Shown: positions 12,036 through 24,688 of the stretch, piece after piece
How positions within the stretch are numbered: position 1 is the stretch's first letter
Layout of the letters: each line of letters starts with the position of its first letter
NCBI RefSeq assembly: GCF_014851395.1
Contig: NW_024041150.1
Coordinates: forward strand, 7,386,208 to 7,450,207
Source: Micropterus salmoides
Taxonomy: Eukaryota; Chordata; Actinopteri; Centrarchiformes; Centrarchidae
Length of the DNA: 64,000 bases
Reading direction: 5' to 3'
The notes under the pieces: model-generated
What the model saw: the letters and a program-made list of their open reading frames with translations, nothing else
Database searches by the model: none
What the model was told of the DNA's origin: nothing
Position numbers and translations under genes: made by a program

Positions 12036-12069
12036 GCTGATCCCTGCTGAGGAGATTACAGTCAGCAGC

Positions 12070-13459
12070 CAGGGCCCTGTTTCAGAAAGCAGCTTCAACA
12101 AACTGTAACAAAGTGTAAACCTGAACTGAGTTTTCGGTTCCAGAACAGCTGATCAGAATCAGTTCAGTCTGAGTATGTTGGGCCTGATGGAAGCGCGTGC
12201 GTGGGGATGAAAAAAAAGCCTCATCAGTGGAGCTCCGATACTACGATTCACCATGGCAACGGGTAAATAAAGGCAGAGCCTCCATTTTAATCTGGTGGAG
12301 CTTGAAATATGAACGCTGCCAACGCATGATTGGCTTTAAAACGCAGGAGTGGAGGATCGATACGTGAACATTATTACATTTTATACAGTGTTGTTCATTC
12401 ATCATTTACCAAACTGGAATTTCTTTAATGAATGATAAAGAGCTGGAATTCTCCTCCAGCCTGTTACTCATTTTAAACAGCTACAGGCCTGTTTATTCAG
12501 CTGGAGCCTGACGGGACTAAATGCCGGTGACAATAACTGAAAATATTAATCGAACAGATTAGACACAGTTTAGGCTCCTCATGGACCTCTGATTGTAAAG
12601 TGACAGGCCTATGCCCATTCATAATTTTTTTGCAATTTAAAATGTGTCTAGGTTCAAACTGACGTCTATGTTACATTAATAAAATCTTGCTCATTTCGTA
12701 TTTTATGAAATGCTGTCAAAACACATTCAGACTATCAGCAGAGAATGAAAAACTCACTTTTAAACATGTAGGCCATTTGTTTCAGCCGCACTTACAGTCA
12801 TCCTCAGAAATCTTCACATCATATCCAGCTGATAACTGAGAGGAATGTTCAATCTGTGCGACTACAATATGAAAGGTTACTGTTCACTGATCAGTTTTAT
12901 ACAGCTTAGTTTAAACAGTGATTACTGCAGCACTGTAGCTTATGGTAAGTGTTTTTGTGCAACTGTTGCCAGCCTGACAGCTGCCTTAATGTCCACAGAG
13001 TCACTGTGTTATAAAGGACAGTGTAGTCTATAGATTTGATTCTGTGCTGAGGATAAATCCACGATGTCCAAAGAAAACTCTCTGTCCAAACATCGATGAC
13101 AGATTGATCATAAAGAGTCATGTTCAAGATCATGTTTAGGTAAAAAATAAAAATAAAAACCTAACAGCCTATTTAACCGTGATTTCGATGTTTCAAAAAC
13201 GTAACTGTGTTCCAATATGTGCTTTGATATCGACAGTCTGAATGAGGAAATGTCACACTGCCACTTCAGGCTCTGCAGGAGGGGACGAGTCAGAGAAACT
13301 CAGCGTTAGTTGAAGTAAACCTCCTCCGATCAGGTCAGGTTCACAGACCTAGAGTTTATCTGATCTCGCTCTCTGAAACCAAAAACCCAGAGTTTTCTTT
13401 ATCTCGGGCTCAACTTACTCAGAGTTTTCACTAAACCCGCTTCCTGAAACAGGGCCCTG
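12070..13459. mobile_element. Terminal-inverted-repeat element, copy 2
   Basis: Same 1.39-kb element as at 2161-3548, with CAGGGCCCTGTTTCA at the left end and its inverse at the right end. It is two bases longer overall because of small indels. No transposase is present. Confidence 0.65.
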
Positions 13460-14178
13460 CTTACTTTCGTTAAACCACCCCTACCTAACCAGATAAGCAA
13501 TTATCCTGCACCTGTACACACTTTAAAAAAATATACATTAACGAAAAAAGTCTATGATGAGTTTCTCAGCGTGTATTTGAGATATACCAGGTTATACCAC
13601 GCCGGGCAACACTCACAGATATTAGTCGCTGGAGGCTCGGCCGCACTCCGACACATCAAACCAACATTACAGACTTTATCACCATTTCCCACACATATTC
13701 AATACACCCTTCAAAACCCCCGATGTGCCAGCAGTTCATTTTCATTCTAACGACTTAAATTGTCCGGATTGAACCAGATGTCCTCTGCGTTAAGAAGAAG
13801 AAAACAAAAAGATAGCAGGTGAAGCGTGGCGAGCCGCCGCAGTCAATAAAGTTCCAGTTAATTTATACAACCTCGCCACAGTCTGTTTAGCCGATAAGAT
13901 GATGCCGCAGTCCAGAAAGGTCCCAACATATAATCCGGCAAAAAGAGTTTCTTTGTTCCTTTGTGGAGTTCGTCTGGCAAACATTACACAGAGCCCACTA
14001 AACCCAGACCGCTCCACCTGTTGCACTCCAGAGTTCCCCCCAAACGTCACTTCCCACTCTCCTTTTAAAAGCTCTCCGGTGGCAAAACAATAATGAAGAA
14101 AAACACGAAGGAAAGTCCTTTATAGCAATCCGTGATTCCACCACAGGCACATGAAGGAAGAACCAATACACTCAGAGC
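13460..14178. other. Unassigned spacer inside the broken LINE, copy 2
   Basis: Duplicate of 3549-4269. It contains the same non-ATG minus-strand frame (13790-14050). Nothing recognisable. Confidence 0.4.
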
Positions 14179-15095
14179 ATGTTAACCAGCACATTCAAAT
14201 CTGTACCTGAAGGCAGAATAGGTGACTATTACAGGGTTACAAGATGGAAACTGGGGAAAGCAGACTGGAGTAAATTTGCATGTTGTGATGAGGAGTTTAA
14301 TAGGATTGACATGTCAGGGGAAGTGGCTGAAATAAATGAAAGTATTATCAAAGCTATATTAAATGAGCATCAGGAGCAACTGGAACGAGTATTAGTAAAA
14401 AAGAAAGTTAAAATGGTACCACGGTGGAACAAAGAATGTTCTGAAGCCATCAGAGATAGAAATAAAATGTTAAATAAAATGAGAACTGAAAAGAAATCAT
14501 TCAATGTCAAATTGACTAGATTATGAAAGTGCTCAGTAGTAAGGAAGGTAATCAAAAGGGCAAAAAAGATGTATTGGAGAGAATTCTGTTCAACTATTGG
14601 AAGAACATCACCACTAGATAAAGTGTGGGGAATGATTAATAGAATGAGGGGAATCAGGCAAGATAAGGACTTTCCAGAGCTGAAGAAAGGGGAAGAAATA
14701 GCTTGTGAGAATAAGGAAAAGGCAGAGATGTTGGTAAAGAACTTTGTTAAGATTCATAGTTCAGATAATTCGACAGAAGAAGGTAAAATCAGAAGACAGC
14801 AAACATTAGATAGGTATCCGGAGGTACGTAAACGCTAATCAGAGTCCTCTAGATGAGGCCTTTACCGTGCCTGAGCTGAGGAGGGCTCTGAGTAAGTGTA
14901 AAAGAACGGCTCCTGGAAAAGACAATATAAGCTATACTATGATAGAACATTTAAATGGTTCTGCATTGGGTAAAGTACTGGAGTTATTTTACAAGGTTTG
15001 TGAGGAGGGTAAGCTTCCAGTAGGGTGGAAAGAATTTAGAAACCTGGGAAAGATTCTACAAATCCAGATAACTATAGACCGATAGCTTTAACTTC
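14179..15095 (+). pseudogene. LINE ORF2 linker and N-terminal reverse transcriptase, copy 2
   Basis: Duplicate of 4270-5190 with the same stop and frame breaks. It has the TAPGKDNISYTMI block but no catalytic RT motifs. Breaks shared by both copies are true damage or common to one underlying sequence, unlike the copy-specific indels. Confidence 0.7.
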
Positions 15096-16828
15096 ACATG
15101 TGTGTAAAACCATGAAAAATGAAAATGATCCAGAACGAATAACATATTACTTGAAAAGAAATGAGCAGTGTTTGGAAACGTCTGAGCTTCGGGATCTCGA
15201 CACAGCGTCGACACGTCAGTATCGAGCGTCCCATCCCTACTACAAAGTGTAGATAAACCCTGTACTTACCAGTTACCAGGCTATCGTAAACCCACAAACT
15301 AAGGAAGTGCAAGCAGACGGGAGCACAGTAAAGACGCCAAGCTTATAGACGATAAGTAACAAAGGAAATTGCCAGTTTTGGTTTAACGCATTAAAAGCGT
15401 CTTCACTCTCTGCAGAGCAAGCGTAGACTTCACACTGTAACATAAGTTAGACCATGAGTGGATTGATTCTGATATATTATCCGTTTCCTGTTGTTGAAAA
15501 GAGCATCGCTTTCTTTTGATGGATATTCGCCTGTTTCTTTTCAGATCAGTTACTATGTGTTTTATAGCGCTGTCCGACGGTGAGTCCATAAACAGAAGGT
15601 CGCCCGTGAAACTAATCTTTGCTTTCACTCAGCAGCTACCAGCGGTTATTTATTTGGGAACCAATCATTTTTGAGATGCACATGTAGTATCAGGTTAACT
15701 GCTGAGGTAGGAACCTTGTGCAGGTGTTGATTGCAGGGAGGAATAATAAAGCCGGGGTTCAACCGACACACTGATGTGGTCCTTGTGTAGAGCCTCCCAG
15801 GGGCGTTTCCAGGCTCTTGAAACATTGGGGGCTTAGCCCAGCGCAGAAATCTTTCATGTTTTCACCCCCCACCACCCCTTTGCCACCCAAAGTACGTCTG
15901 TAAAGCAACAGTAAATGACCTCTACACAGTAACTCTAACAACTGTCTCATTTTCTGATAATAATTAACACCGACAGTGTTAATTATTATCAGGGGTCCTT
16001 CACTGATTTTCTGGTGGAAAAGTCTTTATTTTTAGAAGGGGAAGGTCAAAATGTAGGTGTCTGTGACAATTCAGAATAGAAAAATATAATAGAATGTAAT
16101 GCAGTAATCAGTAGCTCATTCTTTTTTTACCTTAAGTTACTTTTTTTTAATACAGAGATTTCTTCTATATTTACATTGCAGGCTTATTGTGCAAATAAAC
16201 CTTTCTCGTAGCATTTTTATTCATTAATTAACATTTCTTGGTGCAAGCTATTTTTCAGAACATTTTTAACAAATGCGTTTAAAAAGTGGTGGCTACATGT
16301 CCCCAGCGTCCCCACTGTAAATGACCCTCCCTCCCTGCTCCCTCCCTACAGGTTGAGCTACTCCATGCTTACCACTTCACCCCTGCTCTCCTCCTGCTCT
16401 CTCGCTGTCCCTCAGCACTGTCACTTTCACTCAGTTTCACTGTCCCAGGCCTCCACCTCTGCCTGGCAGTGGCCCGGGCTCTCCTTTACTCCTTCAAGGT
16501 CCTGTGCCTGCATTATGCAGGGTAGGCTATGCAGCTGATGTTGAGGCTAGAAGCTCCAGTACCAAACATATCGGTTATTTTCGCCCATTTGGGTTTTTTT
16601 TGGCCCACAACACAAGAAACAGCTCGAGCAGAGGGGGAGGGAGTGGGGGCTAGTAAGAGATGTGATTGGGCCAGCCCAATGTCAGTATAGGCATTTGCTT
16701 TATGGGCCGATCGTTGGCCCATTTTTTAAAATCAGTTAGGCTATATAAATAAATAATTTACGTTACATCGGCCCTAAAGGTCCGTCGGCCTACCGGGTAT
16801 TTGACCGGTAGCCTATGCTAGATTACCC
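15096..16828. other. Non-coding stretch, copy 2
   Basis: Duplicate of 5191-6910, with the 0.3-kb repeat at 15398-15680 and the transposon-end-like region at 16560-16820. No gene seen. Confidence 0.45.
15398..15680. repeat. Dispersed 0.3-kb repeat, copy 2 of 3
   Basis: Matches 5490-5790 almost exactly, with one substitution in the shared minus-strand frame (VTDV to VTDL). It is part of the large duplication. Confidence 0.7.
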
Positions 16829-17693
16829 ATGAGGATACCCCCATTAGACCGTCTCACAGACACACAGCCCGTCTGGGACTCCAACGAGACAGTAAAAAGG
16901 GAGTTCCCAAAGCTTTTCTGTGGATTAGGCAAAATGGAGGGCGAGTACTACATAGTCCTGAAACCAGGCGCTCAGCCTTTCTCCCTCCCACTCCTGCCAA
17001 AGGTCAGAGAGGAGCTGGACCGTATGGAGCAGCAGGGAGTTATCTCAAAGGTGGAGGGGCCCGCTGAATGGTGTGCGCCTATAGTGGTGGTGCCGAAACG
17101 CACGGGCAAGGTGAGAATATGCACCGATCTCACAGAGCTGAACAGACAAAGCTGAAGTTATGAGAGAGAAGCACCCCCTCCCCTAAGTTGAACACCTTGG
17201 GACAGCTTGCTGGGGCCAAAGTGTTTTCAAAGCTAGACGCCAACGCAGGCTTTCGGCAGATTCCACTGTCCAAGGAGTCATCTCTGCTAACCACTTTCAT
17301 AACTCCGTTCGGGCGGTATTGTTACAATCGCCTCTCGTCAGCACCAGAACCCTTCCAGAAGCGCATGTCACGCATCCTGGAGGGCCTGGAGGGTGTTCTG
17401 TGTCAGATGGATGATGTGCTCATTTGAGGAGCCACACAGACGGAGCATGATGAGAGACTGTGGAGAGTACTGTGACGGGGCAGGAGTGACGCTCAACGAC
17501 AAGTGTGAGTTTTCCAAGAACAGGATAAAGTTCCTGGGGCAGGTCATTGAGGCATCAGGAGTCAGCGCTGACCCTGATAAAGTGAGCGCGGTAAAAGCCA
17601 TGCCAGCGCCCAGTAACGTCAGCGAGGTGAGACGCTTCCTGGGGATGACAACCCACCTGGGGAAGTTCCTGCCCCACTTGGCTGAGAGAACGC
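16829..17693 (+). pseudogene. Ty3/gypsy (mag-type) reverse transcriptase, upstream half of split pol
   Basis: The frames show the gypsy RT sequence in order: a VWDSNETVKREFPKLF lead-in, PIVVVPKRTGKVRICTDL, then FSKLDANAGFRQIPLS, TTFITPFGRYCYNRL, and CQMDDVLI with the catalytic DD pair. After that come the thumb KFLGQVIEASG and VRRFLGMTTHLGKFLP. Frame breaks occur near 17150 and 17425, and part of the thumb is lost near 17470. No gag or protease lies upstream. The frame stops where another element has inserted, with target site ACGC at 17690-17693; the RNase H and integrase half resumes at 24689. Relation to the mag-type clade is inferred from sequence style. Confidence 0.85.
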
Positions 17694-18107
17694 TGTAGCA
17701 GGTCTAAAGCTATGTATGATTTTAATACAGTTATAAAAATTTATATTTCCGGGAATATTAATTCATGCCTCGAAACTAAGGGCACCACCTGATATTCCGT
17801 TCGCCCAGGGTCTAGTGATTCCCTGAGTATGGCTAATAATTAGACAATTATTCACTATTTCAATTCAATTCAATTCAATTTTATTTATATAGCGCCAAAT
17901 CACAACAACAGTTATCTCACAGCGCTTTTCATAAAAGAGCAGGTCTAGACCGTACTCTGTGATGTTATTTACAGAAGCCCAACAGTTCCCACCAAGAGCA
18001 GCACTAGGCGACAGAGGCAAGGAAAAACTTCCTTTTAAGAGGCAGAAACCTCGAGCAGAACCATGGCTCAGGGTGGGCGGCCATCTGCCTCGACCGGTTG
18101 GGGTGAG

Positions 18108-18178
18108 AGAGAGAGAGATGTAAGGGAGAGAGAGAGAGAGATGTAAGGAGAGAGAGATGTAAGGAGAGAGAGAGGGGA
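18108..18178. repeat. GA-rich simple repeat in the L2 3' UTR
   Basis: GAGAGAGA tracts alternate with GATGTAAG units, repeated at least three times. It belongs to the L2 3' UTR. The second L2 copy has only a short CT-rich remnant at the equivalent place. Confidence 0.7.
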
Positions 18179-18655
18179 GGGAGGCAGCCTACACAATATA
18201 CACACAGAGGTACACACAGTGAAGGTAATGCTGCTATAGACCAAATGAAAAATGGTACAGATATTTATAATAGTGTTAATGGTAACCATCGTAATGTTAA
18301 TGATTATAATAACAATAATAACAATAAGACTAGCAACAATAGTCGTTGCAGCAGAGGGTGTCGAGCAGGAACACGGGGGCAGCAGGTGACCCGCAACCAC
18401 AGCTCCAGACTCCACAGCTCCAGAGCCAGAAAACCTGCAGGAAGTGATAGGAGGAGAGAGGAGAGGAACGAGAAAGCACAAGACTACCGGAAAGGGGAGA
18501 AGTTGTGTTAGTAACATGCAATAATGGGATAAGGTTGCATACAGAGGGAGAGAAAGTAGAGGAGAGAGGAGCTCAGTGCATCATGGGAAATCCCCCGGCA
18601 GTCTAGGCCTATAGCAGCATAACTAAGGGATGGTTCAGGACTACCTGAGCCAGCC

Positions 18656-21600
18656 CTAACTATAAGCTTTATCAAAGAGGAAAGTCTTAAGCCTACTCTT
18701 AAATGTGGAGATGGTGTCTGCCTCCTGAACCCAAACTGGAACCTGGTTCCACAGGAGAGGAGCTTGATAGCTGAACGCTCTGGCTCCTAGTCTACTTTTG
18801 GAGACTCTAGGAACCACAAGTAACCCTGCATTCTGGGAGCGCAGTGCTCTGGTGGGGTAGTAAGGTACTATGAGCTCTTTAAGATAAGATGGTGCCTGAC
18901 CATTAAGAGCTTTGTAGGTAAGAAGAATGATTTTAAATTCTATTCTGGATTTTACTGGAAGCCAATGCAAAGAAGCTAAAACAGGAGAAATGTGATCTCT
19001 TTTCCTGGTTCCTGTCAGAACACGTGCTGCAGCATTCTGGATCAGCTGAAGAGTCTTAATGGACTTTTTCGAGCAGCCTGATAATAAGGAATTGCAGTAA
19101 TCCAGCCTAGAAGTAACAAATGCATGGACTAGTTTTTCTGCATCATTTTTAGACAGGATGTTCCTGATTTTCGCAATATTACGTAGGTGAAAAAAGGCGG
19201 TCCTTGAAATTTGCTTAATGTGAGACTTAAACGACATGTCCTGATCAAAGATAACTCCAAGATTCCTCACAGTGGTGCTGGAGGCCAAGGTGATGCCATC
19301 CAGGGAAACTATATCTTTAGATAATGCGTCACGGAGGTGCTTAGGCCCCAGAGCAATAACTTCAGTTTTATCTGAGTTTAACATGAGAAAATTACAGGTC
19401 ATCCAGGTTTTAACATCCTGAAGGCACATTTGAAGTTTAGCTAACTGATGAGTTTCATCTGGCTTGATCGATAGATATAACTGAGTATCATCTGCATAAC
19501 AATGAAAGCTTATGGAATGTTTCCTGATAATATTGCCTAAAGGAAGCATATATAAAGTGAAGAGGATTGGTCCAAGGACAGATCCTTGAGGAACTCCATG
19601 AGTAACTTTGGCGTGCATGGAGGACTCATCGTTAACATGTACAAACTGAAATCGATCTGATAAATAGGACTTAAACCAGCTTAGAGCGGTTCCTTTAATG
19701 CCAATGAAATATTCCAGTCTCTGCAATAGGATCTGATGGTCAATGGTATCAAATGCAGCACTAAGATCTAATAAAACCAGTACAGAGACAAGTCCTTTGT
19801 CTGATGCAATAAGGAGGTCGTTAGTAATTTTCACCAGTGCTGTCTCTGTGCTATGATGAGCTCTAAACCTGACTGAAAATCCTCAAATAAACTATTGCTC
19901 TGTAGAAAGTCACACAGCTGTTTAGCAACTGCTTTCTCCAGAACCTTAGAGAGAAATGGAAGGTTAGATATAGGTTATAGTTGGCTAAAACATCCGGATC
20001 AAGTTTGGGCTTTTTCAGAAGAGGTTTAATTACAGCTACTTTAAAGTACTGTGGTACATAGCCTGTTGATAAAGATAGATTGATCATATCTAGTATAGAG
20101 GTGCTGACTAAGGGTAGAACATCTTTAAGCAGCCTAGTCGGGATGGGGTCTAAGAGGCAGGTTGATGGTTTAGATGAAGAAATTATTGAAGTTAGTTGGT
20201 AAAGATTGAGGGAAGCAAAACAGTCTAAACATGTATCTGGTTCTACAGCTGTTTCTAAGGTTCCTGAGTTAAGAGATAAGTCGGTGCCAATTGAGGGCAG
20301 GTCTTGATGAATTTTGTCTCTAATAGCTAGAATTTTATCATTAAAGAAGCTCATGAAATCGTAACTACTGAGAGCTATGGGAATACTTGGCTCAATAGGC
20401 TGTGACTCTCTGTCAGCCTGGCTACAGTGCTGAAAAGAAACCTGGGGTTGTTCCTATTTTCCTCTATTAATGACGAGTAGTACGCTGCTCTGGCATTACG
20501 GAGGGCCTTCCTATAAGTTTTAAGACTATCTTGCCAAATTAAACGAGAATTTTCCACTTTGGTAGAACGCCAATTCCTCTCAAGTTTCCGTGATATTTGC
20601 TTTAATTTGCGAGTTTCAGTATTATACCATGGAGCTAACCGTCTTTGTTTTAGTATTTTCTTTTTTAGAGGGGCTACAGAGTCGAGTGTCATTCGCAGCG
20701 AGCCTGCAGCACTATCAACAAGAATGGAAATAAAAACAAATGGAATCGCATCCTTAAATTTAGCTATGGCACTATCAGACAGACATCTTGTATAGAAATT
20801 TTTGCCCAATGGCGAGTAGTTCAGCAATACAAACTCAAAAGTTATCAAACAGTGGTCGGATAAAGAGGGATTCTGTGGGAACACCACTAAATGTTCAATT
20901 TCAATACCATACACCAAAACAAGGTCGAGGGTGTGGTTAAAACAGTGAGTCGGTTCATGAACACTCTGAGAGAAGCCAATGGAATCTAACAGAGAGATAA
21001 ACGCAGTACTGAAGCTGTCATTCTCAACATCCACATGAATATTAAAATCTCCTACAATAATAACTTTGTCCGTTTTAAGGACTAAAGTTGACAAAAACTC
21101 TGCAAATTCAGATAAGAATTCAGAGTACGGGCCAGGTGCTCGGTACACTATAACAAAAAGAATTGGTTGCAGTGATTTCCAACTTGGGTGCGAAAGACTA
21201 AGAACAAGACTTTCAAATGAGTTATAGTTTAGTTTAGGTTTAGAGCTGATTAGTAGGCTAGAGTCAAAGATAGCTGCAACTCCACCTCCTCGGCCTGTGC
21301 CTCGAGGAATGTGAGTATTAATATGACTGGGAGGGGTGGATTCATTTAGGCTAACATATTCTCCATCACCCAGCCAGGTTTCAGTAAGACCAAATAAATC
21401 AATATCATAATCTGATATTAGTTCATTTACTAGTACACCTTTAGAAGAGAGAGATCTGATGTTTAAGAGTCCACATTTAACTCTCCTATTCGTTTGCACT
21501 ATTGCTCTTGTGGTTTTAATTTTTATGAGGTTTTTATGCACAGCTCCTCTTCTGTTTACCTTTTTAAATAATTTCAATGGTCGGGGGACAGACACCGTCA

Positions 21601-21701
21601 CTATAGGATTTTCACTAAGTAACTCCTCAAATGGAGGAGCAGAGAAGTGTGTTAGACTGCGACTCTGCGTAGGGTTTTGGGTGGGTAACTGCTGAAAAAG
21701 A
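18656..21701 (-). pseudogene. L2 ORF2: endonuclease and reverse transcriptase, three single-base breaks
   Basis: From the N-terminus (near 21600) the protein shows CGLLNIRSLSSKG, LTETWL and VGDFNIH, then SLSDHCLITFEF of the endonuclease. RT follows with LLDLSAAFDTIDHQILL, HGVPQGSVLGPILF, CYADDTQLYLS with the catalytic aspartates, and a CR1/L2-type C-terminus including ASLHWLPVKSR. Compared with the other L2 copy, bases are missing near 20400, 19975 and 19850. Three one-base losses restore the original frame, so most of the protein is readable. It would supply nicking and target-primed reverse transcription. The losses may be real or assembly errors. Confidence 0.88.
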
Positions 21702-21757
21702 AGGGCAGAGAAGTGTGTTAGACTGCGACTCTGCCTCCTGGTCTCAACTCTGGGTTG

Positions 21758-22222
21758 TCATGGATTTGGTCCACTAATAAACTTGGCCAGATTTCTAGAA
21801 ATGAGAGCTGCTCCTTCCCAAGTGGGATGGATGCCGTCTCTCCGGATCAGACCAGGTCTTCCCCAGAAAGTCTGCCAATGATCAACAAAGCCCACATCGT
21901 TTGCTGCACACCACCTCGACAACCAGCGGCGGAATGACGACATGCGGCTATACATGTCATCACTGGTCAGATTTGGCAGGGGTCCAGAGAAAACTACGGT
22001 GTCCGACATTGTTTTTGCATATGTACACACCGACTCAACATTAATCTTAGTGACCTCCGATTGGCGTAACCGGGAGTCATTACCGCCGACGTGAATAACA
22101 ATCTTACTGTATTTACGTTTATCCTTAGCCAGCAGTTTCAAATAAGACTCAATGTCGCCCGCTCTGGCCCCAGGGATGCACTTAACTATGGCCGCTGGCT
22201 TCGCTAACTTCACGTTTCTCAA
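21758..22222 (-). pseudogene. L2 ORF1 remnant with SGNH-type esterase domain
   Basis: About 150 codons read IVKCIPGARAGDIESYL, IVIHVGGNDSRLRQSE, and near the C-terminus RRDGIHPTWEGAALIS. The GGND block and the D-x-x-H block are the third and fifth signature blocks of SGNH hydrolases, and an esterase domain is known in ORF1 of CR1/L2 LINEs. The frame starts at a TTG, and an in-frame stop lies just upstream. The serine-containing first block seems displaced into another frame near 22230, so the N-terminus is damaged. Its role in retrotransposition is not settled. Confidence 0.75.
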
Positions 22223-24371
22223 AATGTACCATTACCGCTAAAGGAGGCAGAGGAGTAACTAAACATCTGACACACCGAGCAGGAGAAAGTAGGAGAGAGA
22301 GAGGGAGAAGGAGAAGCCATCGCTAGCTGCTTAAGCTAAAGTCGCTAACGGCTAAGCTAAATTACTGTAGCGTCAGCTACCAAAACTTTAGAACAACTAT
22401 GAGATTGAACAGCAGTCACTAAAAGATGGAAAGAACTTTGAGTGCTTAGGCAAAATTACTGTAAAGAATAAGTGTTTAGCGAACAGTTGGCCGCTGTAAT
22501 CAAACAAATGTAACTGTTATTTAGCGAGAGCAACAACACGGTACCAATACACAAGCACCGGAAACGGAAATGAGTCGACACGCTTACTGCAGTACGTCAG
22601 CAGTACGTCAGCACTCAGGCATGAAGCCAGGATAAGCTCAAGTCCCTGTCACTAGTGATCAGTTAGTTAACAATCGCTCAATTATCTTAAATCAATCAGT
22701 CAATCTCATATCGAAGGGTAAATTCTCTTGGCAGGGACTTGGAGACAGGCAATACACACACAATTCCTTGATTACAGTGAATTTATTAACTAAGGTGATA
22801 TAAAAATGCGGTTAAATACATCAGAGAAATCAACAATGGCTAAACAATGAGAATGGGTTCTATTGTGGGGAGCGTTTGACTCATGCGGCAGCTAATGAAC
22901 GCAATTAGATGATACTAACTCGATTAAATTTGTCTAGGAGTTTAGGACTAAAGATAATGTATTAACAGCTATTGGACATCACTGATCACAGAATGCAGGG
23001 TTTTGGTCTTACTGCGTGTCGCTTCTCCCAGCTGGGTGTTGGTCAACGGCCTCACGCTGGCTGAGATCCACGCGTTCTCGGTTAGGACAGCTTAAAGCTG
23101 TCGGCCAGTTGCTTTCTCTGCCAGGGAATTGCTCCGGGGGTCCGTCTTTTGTCGGCTTTAATGGAGAAACTCGCAGTGGGGCCCAACCCCGGTGCGGGTC
23201 AAAGGTTTGGTCGTCTTTTGTTACCCCCTGCCACGTGCCTGGGTCCGAGGAGGGATAAGGCTTAAAAAGAACTTGGTCGTTCTTGAATTAAAACTAGTGT
23301 AACTTAACGGTCCAATAACTTTTAACATACAAAAGAAAGGAAAAGAAAAATAAGCAAGTAAAGTTTCTGGAACGAGGGAGAGCTGTGGTCGCGGTGCTTC
23401 GCGTGTGAGTGAACCAGCGTGCGTGTCGCTGTTTTGTCTGTTGGGGCGTGTTTCCCAGAGGGCAGTCCTTTGTTTCCCAGAGGGGGCTTTGTTTTCGGTT
23501 TCACGAGGGACTGTCTTTCTTTAGACATATTAATCAAAAACAAATCTATTGCCGCATATTGTAATCAAATATCTTCCCACAGTCAAACCTCAATTGTCAA
23601 AGTTTAAACATTTGATAACAGGAAAACAATTGTCAGTAGTTAGACCTTAAAATATTAGCATTTCAGAATGATATCAGAGGAGAGGAACTTAACTAGCTTT
23701 CATGGATATATTGGCTGTTACACATTCTTAGAGAATATAAGCAAGATACAAAAATGGCATTAGATTATTGACAAGATAAATTTCAGAGTGACATTTAAAC
23801 ATTAAACGGCATTTCAGACGATGGCATGTAATACTTATTTTGTCCACTTGGGGGAGCTCAGGTTACATGACGATAGCTTGGATTAACCCTAAAACAATCT
23901 TTGCTCAGGAGCTGAGGAATTTGGTTAGTTAACACTAAATTCAAGCTGGCACATTAATCGAGTATAGGATGACATTTCTTAATCATATCCTTTCTAAAGG
24001 AATTGTCAGAAAGTATTGTGAACAAGCATTGGTGACACATAAAATGAAGGAATGTCATTAACCTTGCTGAAAATTAAAACACTGCAAAATTTACTTATTT
24101 AGATTCTTTTCAGCAACAATATCAACAACAGATAGCAACAACATGGTAACATAACTACTAACCTAAGAGACAGCACCACTACTAACTTAGCAAGGATTAT
24201 TATTTAAAGAGAACAACAGTTTATATGAAGCATTGTTTTAGTTCAAGAAGGTCGCAATCCTGGCTTATCACGTTTGCACATCAACTGAAAGAAGAGACGG
24301 GAGTGGTGTTTTATGGCCCAGCCATTCTATGGGAAAAAGGGACCAGAAGTCCGGTACTTTGATGTCCTGAG

Positions 24372-24439
24372 GCAAAAAGAAGTGTCCAATCCCTCTCCCT
24401 ATAGGGTTATAGGGAGAGGGATTGGACACTTCTTTTTGC
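24372..24439. repeat. Perfect 32-bp inverted repeat with a 4-base loop
   Basis: The arms at 24372-24403 and 24408-24439 are exact reverse complements around the loop GGGT. The left arm begins GCAAAAAGAAGTGTCCAAT. It lies near the end of the LTR-like element. Such a perfect palindrome could be a transcript hairpin, a recent foldback or a library artefact. Confidence 0.95.
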
Positions 24440-24688
24440 TGTCCTGCTAAGTGTCTATTGACACCTTTACGGCGTCCTTAAGCAATGCATGTCTGATTGA
24501 GTCTCTGCAGACCCTTACCGAACCCCAGGCGATGTCTCTAGTTTTTGCATGTCAAAAGGCCAACCTCCAGGAGAGGAAAACTTTCCTACCCCCCTCCTTT
24601 TTCTCAGAGAGAGAGGGAAGGGATTTTTGAGTCTCCAAATTATTTGATATAAAATGCACAAATCCAGTAACACTGTTGGTTCACAACA

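Larger units (their letters stand above)
9914..16844 (+). repeat. Copy 2 of the 6.93-kb near-identical direct duplication
   Basis: It begins with AAAATTACTCTATTAGATTT, identical to window base 1, and ends at GAGGATACCCCCAT, identical to the last bases before the first gap. Unlike copy 1 it continues directly into the gypsy reverse-transcriptase region. Differences from copy 1 are mostly single-base indels, for example one fewer T near 10711 and one fewer G near 10992. Components are annotated separately. Confidence 0.9.
17858..22648 (-). mobile_element. Near full-length L2-clade LINE, about 4.8 kb
   Basis: Read on the minus strand, the element has a 5' region, an ORF1 esterase remnant, ORF2 with endonuclease and RT, a GA-rich 3' UTR, and a tail of repeated CAATT-type units at 17861-17880, as in fish L2/Maui-type LINEs. 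A 6-bp TCACTA occurs at 17852-17857 and 22649-22654, a likely target-site duplication, so both ends appear preserved. The target is the LTR-like element, making this the youngest of three nested layers. A second, 5'-truncated member of the same family lies at 28408-30552 on the other strand. Confidence 0.85.
17694..24688 (-). mobile_element. LTR-like element inserted in gypsy pol, itself split by an L2 LINE
   Basis: The insertion starts TGTAGC and ends ACAACA, and is flanked by ACGC at 17690-17693 and 24689-24692, a 4-bp target-site duplication of the kind LTR integrases make. Removing the L2 leaves about 2.2 kb (17694-17857 plus 22655-24688) without a coding frame. Parts match the LTR-like sequence at 8590-9646 in inverted orientation. 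It may be a long solo LTR or a non-autonomous LTR element. No pol or env was seen. Confidence 0.6.
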
